Numbered from the stretch's first letter, positions 11,613-25,400 are shown. The stretch: 64,000 nt of DNA from Sipunculus nudus (GCA_026874595.1 CM049316.1:8918839-8982838), one strand, 5' to 3'. A program made the numbers and translations. The notes: generated from the sequence alone by a model not told the origin.

Positions 11613-14600
11613 TTAAGGGTACTTATTTCATCCCCCTTGGCCTGTGCCATCCCTCCATGTGTGTGATGAGACAGTTATTTAATGGTACTTATTTCATCCC
11701 CCTTGGCCTGTGCCCACCATCCATGTGTGTGATGAGACAGGTATTTAAGGGTACTTATCTCAGCCCCCTTGGCCTGTGCCATCCCTCCATTTGTTTGATG
11801 AGACAGTTATTTAAAGGTACTTATTTCATCCCCCTTGGCCTGTGCCCACCCTCCATGTGTGTGATGAGACAGGTATTTAAGGGTACTTATTTCATCCTCC
11901 TTGGCCTGTGCCCACCCTCCATGTGTGTGATGAGACAGGTATTTAAAGGTACTTATTTCATCCCCCTTGGCCTGTGCCCATCCTCCATGTGTGTGATGAG
12001 ACAGGTGTTTAAAGGTACTTATTTTATCCCCTTGGCCTGTGCCATCCCTCCATGTGTGTGATGAGACAGGTATTTAAAGGTACTTATTTCATCCCCCTTG
12101 GCCTGTGCCATCCCTCCATGTGTGTGATGAGACAGGTGTTTAAAGGTACTTATTTTATCCCCTTGGCCTGTGCCCACCCTCCATGTGTGTGATGAGACAG
12201 GTATTTAAAGGTACTTATTTTATCCCCTTGGCCTGTGCCCACCCTCCATGTGTGTGATGAGACAGGTATTTAAAGGTACTTATTTCATCCCCCTTGGCCT
12301 GTGCCCACCCTCCATGTGTGTAATGAGACAGGTATTTAAGGGTACTTATTTCATCCTCCTTGGCCTGTGCCCACCCTCCATGTGTGTGATGAGACAGGTA
12401 TTTAAGGGTACTTATTTCATCCTCCTTGGCCTGTGCCCACCCTCCATGTGTGTGATGAGACAGGTATTTAAGGGTACTTATTTCATCCTCCTTGGCCTGT
12501 GCCATCCCTCCATGTGTGTGATGAGACAGGTGTTTAAAGGTACTTATTTTATCCCCTTGGCCTGTGCCATCCCTCCATGTGTGTGATGAGACAGTTATTT
12601 AAAGGGTACTTATTTCATCCCCCTTGGCCTGTGCCCAACCTCCATGTGTGTGATGAGACAGGTATTTAAGGGTACTTATTTCATCCTCCTTGGCCTGTGC
12701 CATCCCTCCATGTGTGTGATGAGACAGTTATTTAAAGGTACTTATTTCATCCTCCTTAGCCTGTGCCCACCCTCCATGTGTGTGATGAGACAGGTATTTA
12801 AGGGTACTTATTTCATCCTCCTTGGCCTGTGCCCACCCTCCATGTGTGTGATGAGACAGGTATTTAAAGGTACTTATCTCAGCCCCCTTGGCCTGTGCCA
12901 TCCCTCCATTTGTTTGATGAGACAGTTATTTAAAGGTACTTATTTCATCCCCCTTGGCCTGTGCCCACCCTCCATGTGTGTGATGAGACAGGTATTTAAG
13001 GGTACTTATTTCATCCTCCTTGGCCTGTGCCCACCCTCCATGTGTGTGATGAGACAGGTATTTAAAGGTACTTATTTCATCCCCCTTGGCCTGTGCCCAT
13101 CCTCCATGTGTGTGATGAGACAGGTGTTTAAAGGTACTTATTTTATCCCCTTGGCCTGTGCCATCCCTCCATGTGTGTGATGAGACAGGTATTTAAAGGT
13201 ACTTATTTCATCCCCCTTGGCCTGTGCCCACCCTCCATGTGTGTGATGAGACAGGTGTTTAAAGATACTTATTTTATCCCCTTGGCCTGTGCCATCCCTC
13301 CATGTGTTTGATGAGACAGGTATTTAAAGGTACTTATTTTATCCCCTTGGCCTGTGCCCACCCTCCATGTGTGTGATGAGACAGGTATTTAAGGGTACTT
13401 ATTTCATCCTCCTTGGCCTGTGCCCACCCTCCATGTGTGTGATGAGACAGGTATTTAAAGGTACTTATTTCATCCCCCTTGGCCTGTGCCCACCCTCCAT
13501 GTGTGTGATGAGACAGGTATTTAAGGGTACTTATTTCATCCTCCTTGGCCTGTGCCCACCCTCCATGTGTGTGATGAGACAGGTATTTAAGGGTACTTAT
13601 TTCATCCTCCTTGGCCTGTGCCCACCCTCCATGTGTGCGATGAGACAGATATTTAAGGGTACTTATTTCATCCTCCTTGGCCTGTGCCATCCCTCCATGT
13701 GTGTGATGAGACAGGTGTTTAAAGGTACTTATTTTATCCCCTTGGCCTGTGCCATCCCTCCATGTGTGTGATGAGACAGTTATTTAAAGGTACTTATTTC
13801 ATCCCCCTTGGCCTGTGCCCAACCTCCATGTGTGTGATGAGACAGGTATTTAAGGGTACTTATTTCATCCTCCTTGGCCTGTGCCATCCCTCCATGTGTG
13901 TGATGAGACAGTTATTTAAAGGTACTTATTTCATCCTCCTTGGCCTGTGCCCACCCTCCATGTGTGTGATGAGACAGGTATTTAAGGGTACTTATTTCAT
14001 CCTCCTTGGCCTGTGCCCACCCTCCATGTGTGTGATGAGACAGGTATTTAAGGGTACTTATTTCATCCTCCTTGGCCTGTGCCCACCCTCCATGTGTATG
14101 ATGAGACAGGTATTTAAAGGTACTTATTTCATCCTCCTTGGCCTGTGCCCACCCTCCATGTGTGTGATGAGACAGGTATTTAAAGGTACTTATTTCATCC
14201 TCCTTGGCCTGTGCCATCCCTCCATGTGTGTGATGAGACAGGTATTTAAAGGTACTTATTTAATCCTCCTTGGCCTGTGCCCACCCTCCATGTGTGTGAT
14301 GAGACAGGCATTTAAAGGTACTTATCTCAGCCCCCTTGGCCTGTGCCATCCCTCCATTTGTTTGATGAGACAGTTATTTAAAGGTACTTATTTCATCCCC
14401 CTTGGCCTGTGCCCACCCTCCATGTGTGTGATGAGACAGGTATTTAAGGGTACTTATTTCATCCTCCTTGGCCTGTGCCCATCCTCCATGTGTGTGATGA
14501 GACAGGTATTTAAAGGTACTTATTTCATCCCCCTTGGCCTGTGCCATCCCTCCATGTGTGTGATGAGACAGTTATTTAAAAGTACTTATTTCATCCCCCT

Positions 14601-16217
14601 TGGCCTGTGCCCACCCTCCATGTGTGTGATGAGACAGGTATTTAAGTGTACTTATTTCATCCTCCTTGGCCTGTGCCCATCCTCCATGTGTGTGATGAGA
14701 CAGGTGTTTAAAGGTACTTATTTTATCCCCTTGGCCTGTGCCATCCCTCCATGTGTGTGATGAGACAGGTATTTAAGGGTACTTATTTCATCCTCCTTGG
14801 CCTGTGCCCACCCTCCATGTGTGTGATGAGACAGGTATTTAAGGGTACTTATTTCATCCTCCTTGGCCTGTGCCATCCCTCCATGTGTGTGATGAGACAG
14901 GTGTTTAAAGGTACTTATTTTATCCCCTTGGCCTGTGCCCACCCTCCATGTGTGTGATGAGACAGTTATTTAAAGGTACTTATTTCATCCCCCTTGGCCT
15001 GTGCCCAACCTCCATGTGTGTGATGAGACAGGTATTTAAAGGTACTTATTTCATCCCCCTTGGCCTGTGCCCACCCTCCATGTGTGTGATGAGACAGTTA
15101 TTTAAAGGTACTTATTTTATCCTCCTTGGCCTGTGCCCACCCTCCATGTGTGTGATGAGACAGGTATTTAAGGGTACTTATTTCATCCTCCTTGGCCTGT
15201 GCCCACCCTCCATGTGTGTGATGAGACAGGTATTTAAGGGTACTTATTTCATCCTCCTTGGCCTGTGCCATCCCTCCATGTGTGTGATGAGACAGGTGTT
15301 TAAAGGTACTTATTTTATCCCCTTGGCCTGTGCCCACCCTCCATGTGTGTGATGAGACAGTTATTTAAAGGTACTTATTTCATCCCCCTTGGCCTGTGCC
15401 CAACCTCCATGTGTGTGATGAGACAGTTATTTAAAGGTACTTATTTCATCCCCCTTGGCCTGTGCCATCCCTCCATGTGTGTGATGAGACAGTTATTTAA
15501 GGGTACTTATTTCATCCTCCTTGGCCTGTGCCCACCCTCCATGTGTGTGATGAGACAGGTATTTAAGGGTACTTATTTCATCCTCCTTGGCCTGTGCCCA
15601 CCCTCCATGTGTGTGATGAGACAGGTATTTAAGGGTACTTAATTTATCCTCCTTGGCCTGTGCCATCCCTCCATGTGTGTGATGAGACAGGTATTTAAAG
15701 GTACTTATTTCATCCTCCTTGGCCTGTGCCCACCCTCCATGTGTGTGATGAGACAGGTATTTAAAGGTACTTATTTCATCCTCCTTGGCCTGTGCCCACC
15801 CTCCATGTGTGTGATGAGACAGTTATTTAAAGGTACTAATTTCATCCTCCTTGGCCTGTGCCCACCCTCCATGTGTGTGATGAGACAGGTATTTAAGGGT
15901 ACTTATTTCATCCTCCTTGGCCTGTGCCCACCCTCCATGTGTGTGATGAGACAGGTATTTAAAGGTACTTATTTCATCTCCCTTGGCCTGTGCCCACCCT
16001 CCATGTGTGTGATGAGACAGGTATTTAAGGGTACTTATTTCATCCTCCTTGGCCTGTGCCCACCCTCCATGTGTGTGATGAGACAGGTATTTAAAGGTAC
16101 TTATTTCATCCTCCTTGGCCTGTGCCCACCCTCCATGTGTGTGATGAGACAGGTATTTAAGGGTACTTATTTCATCCCCCTTGGCCTGTGCAATCCCTCC
16201 ATGTGTGTGATGAGACA

Positions 16218-17440
16218 TTATAACATATACTAAATCAATAATTACCTGAACACTTTAGATCAGATAAAAAGAAGCAATAATCTACTGTGCAGACACTTAT
16301 AAACACCTGGGTGTTTTAATGATTTGTTCAGAGAATGCTCTCAGCTTGTTCTGATGGGAGACCATCATGCTAGTCCACAACTAAGTGGAAACTCAGACAT
16401 GTTTCTGCTTAATTTCCGTTGGATAATATTGACCTTTATCTGAAGTATATTTCATGCCATCATTAACCAAGAAGATCTTGAAAATCCAGCCATGAAATAG
16501 CACACCAGAGCCCATTTTTGTTACCATTGCTTATTTAACTGTCTGTTATAGATCAGAGTAGGAGATAGTCACCAGCTAATGGCATATATTGACATTTAAA
16601 AGATGGGAAGGAGAGTTATTTTTTTACTTTATTGATTTGTAAGGTATTCCCCTCCTGACAACTGGCAAGGTACAGGGAGTAATATAAACATAGAGGATTT
16701 AGGTTTACAGTTAGTTTACAACCATTTATACTTGACTCATTAAGCATTTAAATTAGACCAATAGGCCATCTTTTAGTTATGATGACATTTATGCCAAAAA
16801 CAGCACTGTAAAGGCCTTCATTGCTGTTTATATGCAGGGCTCTAAATTAGCGCTGAAATACCTGAATATGCTGTGAGTTCTCATGGATGATCTGAATGAT
16901 GCCAGGTCTCCATGGTTTGAAAAGAGTCAGTGGCATTTTTTGCATGTCTTCACAATATACCTGTCAGTAATCTTAGATACCCTAGATTATAAAAGACATT
17001 TCTTCTATCCAAAACAATGAAAGTTTAAAATGCATTGTATTTTTATTCACTTCGACATGACAATTTCTTTTATTTTGAGCCCTGTTATTTTATTGCTGTT
17101 AGGCCAAAAAAATAAAAGTTATAGTTCTCAGGCACCGCCCGCGTCAATTTTAACATTTTGATTTTCATCTTTCAGGAAGATAAAATATTACAACTTTGAA
17201 AAGATTTCCTTTGTTTTATAAGTTATTTTACCTGTTTAGCCATAAAATACTGTTATTTTTATGCTCTGCCCTGATCATTTGACATTTTTATCAAAACATA
17301 CAAAAAAAGGTAAAAAATAAACTAGAATACGGGTAGGCGACAAGCAACTATGTGTATCCGCTGAAATCAGAGTGGGGCGGATAAAGTGAGGCATGGATTG
17401 AGTGGCAAGATGAAATAGTGAGGTGTGTTGCATATTAGCA
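16218..17440. other. Non-coding sequence
   Basis: AT-rich sequence with no gene, RNA or tandem repeat that I can support. Confidence 0.5.
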
Positions 17441-18525
17441 TTGATGTCTGCAGCTGAAATGTGTATGTAGGTTGCGCCACCTACCAAAAAATCCAGAAAG
17501 CTGTCCAAGTTGTATACGTTATGCAAAATTTTAGGCAGTTAAATCAAACCACTACTTGTTTATCAGTGATTTTATCCCACAGCAGAAAAACAGAAGGATG
17601 CAATCTTGTGTATGATTAAGAGCTATGTGAGATCTATACACATGCAAAATTTCAGGGAGATATGTCAAACCAGTCCTAAGTCATCTAGGCCTGGATGTCT
17701 TCAGCATAAAAATAAATGTAGGTGGTGCCACCTGCAACAAAATCCAGAAAGCTACTCAAGATGTAAAAACCTGCAAAATTTTAGGCAGATATGTCAAACC
17801 TCTGCCAAGATATGAGTGATTTTATCCCCTGGCATACAAACAGACTGTGCAAAAAAGGTTGCAGGAGGCGCAACCAGTTTTGCTTATGATATTAACAGCG
17901 ATGTGAGAATTATACAAATGCAAAATTTTGGCCCGATCAGTCAAACAGTTCCTGAGATATGAGATTGGATGTCTGCAGTGTAAACTTGAATGTAGAGGAC
18001 GCCACCTGTCACAAAATCATGAAAGCTGTCCAGGATGTATAAACCTGCAAAATTTCAGGTGGATAAGTCCAACCACTGCCTATATATGAGATTTTTTAAC
18101 CCAAGGCAGATGAACAGATGAACGCTGTGTAAAAATGGTTGTAGGTGGTGCCACCAGTTTTGCTTCTGATGAAGAGCTATGTGAGATCTATATGAGTGCC
18201 AAATTTTGCCCCAGTCGGTCAGATGGTTCCCGAGATATGAGCTTGTATGTATGCAGCATTAATGTGAATGTAGGTGGCGCCACCTGTCATAAAATCAAGA
18301 AAGTTATCCAGGAAGTATACACATGCAATATTTCAGATGGATAAGTCCAACCAGTGCAGAGATATGAGTGATTTTATCCCAAGGCAGATGGACAGATGGA
18401 CGCTCTGCAAAAATGGTTGCAGGTGGCGCCACCATTTTTAGTGTATGTTATGAAGCTATCCAAGGGCTACATTTGTGCAAATTTTTAGCCTGATCAGTCA
18501 AACGGTTACCGAGATATGTTGGTTT
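17441..18525 (+). repeat. ~275-bp tandem repeat family with a palindromic core
   Basis: About four diverged copies. The core GCGCCACCT (with variants) recurs at about 17474, 17725, 18000 and 18277, spaced roughly 251, 274 and 278 bp. Each copy holds a palindrome close to AGGTGGCGCCACCT, a segment close to ATGAGTGATTTTATCCC, and a segment close to CAGTCAAACGGTTCCCGAGATATG. The arrangement looks like a short non-autonomous transposable element that has tandemised. The small open frames inside it (17606-17815, 18135-18344) are repeat sequence and are not called as genes. Confidence 0.75.
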
Positions 18526-19160
18526 ATGTGTGGAAACAGCGGCACAAATGAATGCTGGGCAGAGAGGAAAGGTCAGAGGTCAACCAAAAATTAGGGCGCA
18601 GCAGTTCACATATGACCCGATCATAATCCCAAATTTTAAAAAATTCTGCCCAGTGGTTATGGAGGAGTTCTCCGGAAACCTATGCAGCGGTGGCGGCGGC
18701 AGTGGCAGTGTCTGACTGAAAACAGTATCTTCAAAACTCTGTTTTGGCGGATACAAATATCGCCCACCGGCACTTATTTCTGAAAAGAAGTGCCAGAGAA
18801 CCATACCTTTTTTTGGCCTAATTGCTGTGCACAGCGGCTTATCTTACCAGGTAATGCTGTGAGTCAGAAATTTAAAAAAAAACAGATAACATGTGGGTGA
18901 TTTGACCAATGGGAATCCCATCTCTATGACAACTGTCAATGTTTCTAGCTGCTCATATGTCAAACTGAAAGCTGTCAATCACAGAACTGGTGTGTTCAGC
19001 CTTCAGAGCTGGAAGAGATATTTTTCACTACATTCTAACTGCTCTCTCTATCTGTGTTTAAAGTTTAAATGCCATGAACATCTCAGTGCCTGGCAGACTT
19101 ATATTAAGTGAACAAGTTTTTCTAGATTTTTCAAATTTAAGGTATGGCATAGCCATTAAA
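18526..19160. other. Repeat-flanking sequence, no gene
   Basis: This continues the style of the preceding repeats, with a small GGC-rich run near 18690. No open frame here is convincing; the 61-codon plus-strand frame at 18530-18715 overlaps the repeat edge. Confidence 0.4.
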
Positions 19161-19162
19161 AT

Positions 19163-19325
19163 GTACAGCGGAACCTCAAAATTATGACCACCAGTGGACC
19201 TCAATAAAGTGGTGGCATTTTCCAGGTGGTTATCTAGGCAAGGTTTTATATAAAGAGCCAAAAGAATTGGGGCCGTGAAAAGGAGGTTATTATTTTTAGG
19301 TGGTCACTAAACCAAGGTGAATTTT
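19163..19325 (+). repeat. MITE-like interspersed element
   Basis: The left part reads GCGGAACCTCAAAATTATGACCACC and the right part reads GGTGGTCACTAAACCAAGGT, so the ends carry partly complementary GGTGGTCA/TGACCACC motifs. This is the form of a short inverted-repeat element. A more diverged relative may be present at 60240-60380. No coding sequence is present. Confidence 0.4.
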
Positions 19326-22300
19326 TAAGTTAGATACTGTTAATAATAACTTTAGTTCTGTGTAATTATTGTATTAACTTCTTTATTTCAAAGAGAATGG
19401 TTATTTGGTGAACACCTGACAAAAGCAAGAATCCAAGTAGTTCCCTTGGTAATCATAAAGCAAACATGAACCGTCAGCTATCAATTAAACAGTTTCCCAT
19501 TGGATTTATACAGACTTTGGCTCACCAGGGAAGAGATATACAAATCCCGTATGTGAATTTTCTATATCCCCAGTACGACAGATGGTGTGATATCACCCAT
19601 CAAATTCTTCCTCAGCTGATTTTTTCATCTCTGTCTGTGGAACTGTGTAGTCTTTTTCGAAGTTTTGTTCAAAGTTTATTCATGAAAATGAAATTTGCTT
19701 TTAACATAGGTATAGGTCAAAGTTCAGAGATTGGTTATTCTAAAGTCATGACTTTGATAAGGAAAGTGAGCTCATGCCATGCCATTTTTAGTTAAAGCCA
19801 AAAAGCAGATCAGATAACCATAAGGAATGATCAAAACTTTATGTGCCCATTAATGTCCACTGACATTATCCAATGGCTTCATGTATTGTTCAGGAATTTG
19901 TTGACCAGTGTCAGGATTAATTAAATAATATTCCTTGAACAAGAATTTATAGTAGCCTGATAAGGCCTGATGGTGACCATGGCTATACAGAAAACTGCAC
20001 TGCACTGCTCTGTACGTCCACAGTAATGCATTAATATCTTTGTAAACAGCTGGTAATCTTAACATAAGGCATCATTTAGTGAGGGATGCTCACATAAGAA
20101 TTCAAATGAAAGTACAAACCAAAGTGTAAATCCCATCTATATGGTAACTGCCTTCATTTCCTGTATCTCACACAACTAGCCTATCAATTACATAACCTGT
20201 GGGATACATATGGTTGCATGCAGTCAGAAATTCTACAAGCATGCATGAGGATTTATTAGTATCCTGAGATACAACAATCATTTTCTTACATGATAGGTGT
20301 TGCTAGTAAGTATCCAAACATATCTAATGGTTGGTGCTTTATTTTGAATGACAGCTAGTGTACTTGTTGGCAGTTGGATATTGTTGTGAAAAATGAAATA
20401 AATAATGTGCATCCTCTTAAAGATATACAGGGCAGTTCTTGAAATTACAGGGAATGCCACTCTGATATCTCAGCCTGTGCCTGTGGACTCTTTTATGTCA
20501 AAAGGACAAAATGCTACTGCTTCTTAATACAGAATGTTTATTTGTATCCCTGACTGTTTAAAATCTGGGGTGGCCATTGATCTTAGACAGTTTCTGCTTC
20601 TTGCTGTACTAATTCAGTATTTTTGAGAGGTTAGTTTCATTACTAAAGAATTGTACAAATTTCTCAAGATTGGTTGCATGGATTGTTCTGAAATTTGGTG
20701 TGCCCAATCATCTTGAACAGCTTTATCTGGGGAACAACACTTGGGACACCATCATAAACAATTACAATTATAGATATGATCCAGATGACAGGGCCTGTTA
20801 TGAAACTTTGTATTGTTAAGGCCAAGGGTTATTGATCTTAAGCCAGACATTTCTAAATTGACAGGTTTTTTTTTTAAGTCTGGAAGGTAACATAATTCTT
20901 GATGTTATATAATTTATTGTTTTGTAGCTTGTTTGATTCACATGACAGTCATTTAAAGTTTTATGCAGTGAAAGCAAAGATTTCTGGTTCAGCTCAGTAA
21001 AGTATTTTGCATTTAAGTATCAAGTAAAGCATTGGTAAGATCAAATCTCAACAAACTACATTTAACCACACATCTTTTTTGATGATTTACTGATGATTTA
21101 CTTGTCTACACAATTAATATACAACATATGAAAAAATTAGATAGTAGGGGTGTGGCTTCTTGTGATGTATATACAGGACACTTTTCTTTGAACCTTGTTG
21201 TTTGTGGTGGTGACATTTAAACTGGGAGCATCGCCCTTTGATCCTCATAGAAGTCAGTATTTAAATGCTTCCTTGAGACGCTCACCAACTGTTTCAGGCT
21301 CTGTGGGGGATCACTTGTTTCATATCTGAACTTCCTTGACTTTGCTCATCTGAGGATAATACATTTAAATTAGTAAACAAAATTTGATGAATTGATGATC
21401 TGGGTTTGTTTAATGTAATACATGGTATTTTATTGATACTTAAATGCTGAAACAAACTGTTTGACGTTTGTTGACTGGTGTAGTAAGTTTACTGGTACTG
21501 CATGACTAAAAACCAGTACATGTACTGAAATTTCTTATTTTAAAGAAATATTTATTGTTCAGAAATTACTGTATAGAATGTCATAAAATTGAGTCTGTCC
21601 ATTGATATTGGACAGCTTCATTAGATAACAAATTCATGGCACCTACAATACTCATGTTTCAAGTTTTATGTGATGGATCTAACTAAAATAAAACATAATG
21701 AACTGACAGTTTTGAAATGTTGGGTCTTGTCAAAATCTATGGATACTATGGGATGATTTATTAGAATTCTTAAATAAATTTTGCTAATCTAAAATTGAAC
21801 GATTTCATCATCTTTATTTTTGTCATGGCCAAAACAGAGCAGTTGTCACTTAGGCCATTGTTTTTAATCAGTGGCTTTGGCATTCATAGAAATGACAGTG
21901 ACAGGAAATAATCTGCCATTGAATAATACCTAAGTTAAAGATGGCCTCGGGCAGCAATCTGCCATCAAATATTGCCAAAGCTAAGCACAGATAAATATTC
22001 ATCTAAAGCTTTGACTTCAGTTTTTGTTGTTCAAATATAAAGGGTTTATGGGGTTCATTTTGCTCAGTTGTTTTGTCCAAATTTCTTCTGGATTCAGCAA
22101 AAAATGATCTTTTTGATACAAAACAAACCTGGCAACTACTTTCAGATTTGTAATTTTACCAGTAGCATACTGATATGTGAGTTAGCTTCATAAAGAAAAC
22201 TGAATTAATGTAAATATCTGGTGGAAGGTGTTTGTGGCAGTCACTATTTTTTACTGTGTTTTTTAAACTTTTATTCACCACTTCAGCACTGCATGTCATT

Positions 22301-22362
22301 TCCATTAGTAAAGATAAATTCTCTTCAGATTCAGTGTTTGTCAAGATAGGTTTTACACTTAC
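19326..22362. other. Long non-coding stretch with degenerate interspersed repeat
   Basis: No gene identified. Short related phrases such as CATTGATCTTAGACAG recur loosely near 20574, 20706, 20826 and 21599, which suggests a decayed interspersed family. Open frames of 60-110 codons (for example 19466-19795) lack recognisable motifs and splice boundaries. Confidence 0.4.
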
Positions 22363-22459
22363 ATAAAATATTCAGAATTTTTGACAGCATCAACATTAAT
22401 TGTTGGCCATTGTGACAATGTCCCATGCTGTTTCGTGTAGCAGAATTTACCAATGCCAT
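22363..22459 (-). CDS. Unidentified exon candidate (97 bp, minus strand)
   Basis: On the minus strand a pyrimidine-containing 3' splice site (ATCTTTGTCTGACAG) precedes 97 bases. A strong 5' splice site, GTAAGTGT, follows at 22362-22355. Between them one frame is open, entering and leaving in the same codon phase (2 bases, 31 codons, 2 bases). The peptide includes GKFCYTKQHG and WPTINVDAVKN. I do not recognise the family and found no matching neighbouring exon, so the gene it would belong to is unknown. Chance exon mimics of this size do occur. Confidence 0.3.
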
Positions 22460-25400
22460 CTGTCAGACAAAGATATTTCCGACATTGAATGATGAAAAAG
22501 ATGAAAAGATTGAACGAGGACTGCTTTGCCAATATAAAAAAATGTTTCCATGGCAACAACCAAAGTGCAAAGCCCTGCCTGTTGTCAGAGGCAGTTTTTA
22601 GTTGATAACTTTTTACATTTGATCTATCCAATTAAATGTCAAGTTTGTCAGCAGACCTATGATTTCAGACAAGGTGCTGTTTTTATATCCTTTAAGCGGA
22701 TTCAGCGGTTCTCCTCAAGGCCAGGATACTGGGATTTTACCGCCATGTTTGCTCTTTGGCTGGTTTGTTGTGGCTTCCATTTCCCCTTGAATGACTTCAG
22801 GATATTGGGAGGGAAAGAAGTGGTGAAATTAGTCTGCCAACAATAGTAGCTTGCCATACCCATCAATGTGGCTCCGTCGTCTTTTGAATTACATAAAAAT
22901 GTTCAGCTTTAAGTCTGTCTGTATCTTCAAAGCCAGCAACTTGCCTGCATTATTTGTAGAATTTATGGGATTTCTGGCTTACTCTGGCTACATATTAATG
23001 AACTGCCCATAAATCCTAGGAAAAAAAGTTCTTTTAAAACCCTTTTCTTTACAAACTGTTGATAAACATGGTGGAAATGCCCATGTTGATAAACTGAAAT
23101 ACAACCAGAGGTGCTTGATTGCACATGTGCAGAAGTTCAAAGGTCACTGGTTGTTGTTGTAGGTTCATGTGAAGCAACACCATTTTTTGTCTCTTCCAAA
23201 ACTCTGGTTTGTCTGATTTACTGTCAGATGTTATTGTTGAATGTGTTTGGATTATGGCCATTAAAATGTTCCCCCCCCCACATGTTATCAAAAAGTGGAT
23301 AGTAAATAGATGTCAGATATTGGAATAAGCCCCTTTAAAATTGAGATTAACCTGCAACATGTGGTTTGTTATCTTTATGCAGACACCGAGGCCTGCATGG
23401 ATCTTTACAGGATTCTGTTACTGGCAGTCTTGTAATGTGAATATAAATGGCCTGCTGTAATGTGATATAACAGATCTCTAATTAACCTACATTTCTCTCA
23501 TGGAAAAACCCAACACCAGTCTCTGCTCCTGTTTTTGTGATATATGTGTAGATTCCACGCACTGTTAATATTATAGGAGAGGAAGTAAAAAACAAGATGA
23601 AGCTGAAACAGAGTAAAGAAACGTAACTAGTTTACACAGATGTGTACTTTGGCACACTTTAACTGTCCCGACAATGCAACAGCTGAGATGAAACGTTAGA
23701 TGATGAGCTCCTGCAGGTAGTGTAGGGATTGCTCTAGATATACATACAAGGAAGGGAAGACACAGGCTGTAATTAAGTGTAAGGTGACAGAAGACTTGCA
23801 CAATGCCTGTTTTAGATTCCAGTAATGTCTTATCTGTCCTACTGGCATATGTGTTTGGTTATATCCATTTTTTTTATCTACATCTGTTCAATCAGTGATT
23901 TGATTCCAGTGCTTTGTTAGTGCTGAAACCAGATGCAAATTTTAGAAAGGAGTACTTGATATGAAATATCTGACTGAAACCAGAGTACTGGTTGTGTGAT
24001 AACAGACTGCTAAGAAACATTTTAATTTTAAAAATATATAAAAAAGATTTTCTCTAGTATAACTCGTATACCTCCGGTGCAGAGAAGTGGTGAATTGTGT
24101 GAGTGGGGATGGTTCCACTAAGAGTGCAAGCTAGCATTATTTTCATATTGGTCATTAACAAATCAGTTTCACAGTGCATAATTAATCATTACTAATAACT
24201 ACATTAATAATTTTTCAAATTTACAGACAACCTAGGCCAATACAAGAACATCATTCAATGATTTTGGACTTGGATTTTCTCAGGCCTGTCAAATATTTCT
24301 TTTTTTAAAAGAGTCACTCTTTTTTTAGGATTTCTTAAAAATGATGCTAATTACTCTTTTTTCACTCTTTTTTTCAGTAGCACTCATTTTTTATCCCTTT
24401 TTCCGTGGAAGAATTTTGATATATTCTATTTCTCTCCTGCAATAACAGTCCAGTTAGAACAAGAATGGAAAATTTTGCAATTTTTTTGTGTGCATGTCCA
24501 GCATGTGTCATAACATGTGGAAAAGGCTCTTATGTTCATGCAGGGGGATGTGCACCATGTATCTTTCTGACTTTGGGAACAACACAGAAAGTGCGAAGCA
24601 TATCTTTATACAGTCTGTGATAAAAAGTGGGGAATTGATTCTAATTTTACTGTTTTCCACTCTTTATTTCAAAGAAGTCTACTCTTCTTTTCCAGAGCAA
24701 ATTTTTTTTTTTCAGTCATTTATCTCAAGCATGCTTAACTGTGTTTAAAAGTTCTCAGTTTTGATTTTTCCTGTCACCACTATTCTCTGTGCCTCTGCTG
24801 TCACAGACTCTGCAATTTAAACAACATTTGCCTAAGGGACTATCAAGTAATGTGCTTTAACCGGATATATTTCTGTTATCTTGTTGCAAAGCTTGAAAAA
24901 AATTCCAAAGAATTCCTTCTGAATGTGAATAAACTTATCAGTATGTGCCCATAATGTTTATATGTCATGCTGGTTGATCAGCTGAGGGTCCATGGGTCAC
25001 TTGTTTGTCCAATGTCTAAACAACATATGCACTGGATGAAACACTAAAAACAAATTTACATACATACAATACATTTGCAGATGTCTCATTTTCAACCTTT
25101 TTACTGCAAATTCTGTTCAGTTCAACAACACTTAAGATACATTAAAATTGAAATAGAAATTATTCATAGATATTTAAATTCTTTATATTTAGTATGATAA
25201 AAGCAGGATAGAATTTGGGAATTTTGTTGTTATAAAATGCTGAGAATACTTACTGGTTAAAACTTAAGTATTTCACATTTTAAATTGATTTTATGTGAAG
25301 ATCTTTACAACTTTTTATAACTAAAAAGTTTCAAATTACAGAAGCAGATTAAACTTGACCTCAAACTTTGATTAACAATTGTATCATATTCATGCCAAGT

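Larger units (their letters stand above)
2051..16217 (+). repeat. Giant 66-bp minisatellite/satellite array (~215 units)
   Basis: A head-to-tail array of a 66-bp unit runs without interruption for about 14.17 kb; 2641-2706 is a typical unit. Four positions account for most of the variation: CAGGTATTT versus CAGTTATTT, TTTAAAGG versus TTTAAGGG, CATCCTCC versus CATCCCCC, and GCCCACCC versus GCCATCCC. Rarer units are 65 bp (TTTTATCCCCTTGG, one C short) or 64 bp (one TG lost from the GTGTGTG run). The first unit is the most diverged and the array ends abruptly at 16217. Because 66 is divisible by three, very long open frames arise on both strands by periodicity. These include 772 codons at 3747-6065 and 651 codons at 8937-10892 on the plus strand. 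I regard them as non-coding. Confidence 0.97.

Noticed and set aside
2051-16217. CRISPR-like array
   Set aside because: Units are contiguous with no unique spacers, and the surrounding DNA is eukaryotic.
22550-22846. 98-codon plus-strand frame
   Set aside because: Low protein-like quality, no splice or family support.
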